6,826 bases of DNA from Sphingomonadaceae bacterium (GTDB taxonomy: Bacteria; Pseudomonadota; Alphaproteobacteria; Sphingomonadales; Sphingomonadaceae). The translations under genes and the position numbers were made by a program. Under the pieces are notes generated by a model. That model was given only the letters and a program-made list of their open reading frames with translations, was not told the origin of the DNA and did not search any database. Below, piece after piece: positions 6,238 to 6,826 of the stretch; the first letter of the stretch is position 1; each line of letters opens with the position of its first letter. The stretch covers positions 1 through 6,826 of the forward strand of contig CANEVG010000192.1 of the NCBI GenBank assembly GCA_947442095.1, written 5' to 3'.

Positions 6238-6826
6238 ATGGCCGCGACCGAAAATCATGCCCTCTGGAAGGCTCTCGAAATCCTCCCGCAGCCCACGCTG
6301 GCCGCGCTCTTTGCCGATCCCGCGCGGATCGAGCGCTATGCCAGCGTGCTCGATCTGCCCGGCGGCCCGATTCGCTTCGATTGGACAAAAACGCACCTCT
6401 GTGCTGAGGTCGACACCGTGCTCGGCCAGATCGCCGCTGCCGTCGATCTCCCCGCCCGCCGCGCCGCGCTCTTGGCAGGCGAGACCATCAACAACACCGA
6501 AGGCCGCGCCGCTACCCATATGGCCGAACGCGGAGTGGGCAATCCGGCAGCCGCCGAAGAGGCCGCCATGTTCCAACAACGCATGCGCGCGCTGGTCGAG
6601 GTGATCCACGAAGGCCTTTTGGGCGAGATCAAGAGCCTGATCCATATCGGCATCGGTGGTTCCGCGCTGGGCCCCGCGCTTGCGATCGACGCTTTGGCGC
6701 GCGAGGATGCCAAAGTTGCGGTCCATGTCGTCTCGAACATCGATGGCGCCGCGCTCGCTGCCGCCGTCAAGCAGTGCGATCCTGCCACCACGCTCATCGC
6801 GGTCGCCTCCAAGACCTTCACCACCA
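6238..6826 (+). CDS. pgi: glucose-6-phosphate isomerase, 5' part (cut by window end)
   Basis: PGI interconverts glucose-6-phosphate and fructose-6-phosphate in glycolysis and gluconeogenesis. About 196 codons are present. The protein starts MAATENHALWKALEIL and contains the family segment NNTEGRAATHM (residues about 85-95), the sugar-phosphate loop IHIGIGGSALGP (about 136-147), then VVSNIDG and ASKTFTT, where the window ends. The start is ATG 6238 with GAGGA 9 nt upstream. The N-terminus is shorter than that of the E. coli enzyme, and the segment usually written N.TE.RA.LH..LR is altered after the histidine-like position (HMAERG). I recall both as typical of sphingomonad PGI. The two classic PGI signature patterns and the catalytic Glu/His/Lys lie beyond the window. 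No frame damage is visible in the part present. Confidence 0.94.
   Translation, partial: MAATENHALWKALEILPQPTLAALFADPARIERYASVLDLPGGPIRFDWTKTHLCAEVDTVLGQIAAAVDLPARRAALLAGETINNTEGRAATHMAERGVGNPAAAEEAAMFQQRMRALVEVIHEGLLGEIKSLIHIGIGGSALGPALAIDALAREDAKVAVHVVSNIDGAALAAAVKQCDPATTLIAVASKTFTT

Overview
The window is GC-rich chromosomal DNA that reads as an alphaproteobacterium, most likely order Sphingomonadales (Erythrobacter/Novosphingobium-like). This placement rests on the lepB-rnc-era gene order, a dprA remnant upstream of topA, and the recalled style of the proteins, not on a database search. Most of the window is conserved housekeeping sequence, and I found no new multi-gene system.

Layout. 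Positions 1-785 hold decayed coding sequence: the C-terminal winged-helix end of a dprA gene interrupted by stop codons, running into a broken gene for a multi-pass membrane protein with one internal stop and an apparent frameshift. A terminator-like hairpin (790-828) closes this segment. A 20-bp alternating pyrimidine-purine tract that also contains a perfect inverted repeat (841-860) then sits directly before the ribosome-binding site of topA (881-3487, DNA topoisomerase I). topA converges on a minus-strand operon, lepB-rnc-era, read from 6095 down to 3561. The 73-bp convergent gap carries a three-armed GC-rich inverted repeat. At the right edge pgi (glucose-6-phosphate isomerase) starts at 6238 on the plus strand, diverges from lepB, and is cut by the window end.

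How the genes relate. lepB (type I signal peptidase), rnc (RNase III) and era (ribosome-assembly GTPase) form a compact unit. lepB and rnc overlap by 4 nt, and era follows rnc after a short gap, so co-transcription and coupled translation are likely. RNase III processes rRNA precursors and Era binds 16S rRNA during 30S maturation, so the two act in one pathway. topA relaxes negative supercoils and is probably transcribed alone, because a hairpin lies upstream and a convergent operon downstream.

Most worth a second look: (1) rnc has no ATG, GTG or TTG at its expected start and appears to begin with CTG inside a CTGA overlap with the lepB stop; (2) the potential Z-DNA/cruciform tract immediately upstream of topA, whose product controls supercoiling; (3) the decayed dprA and membrane-protein genes upstream of topA.
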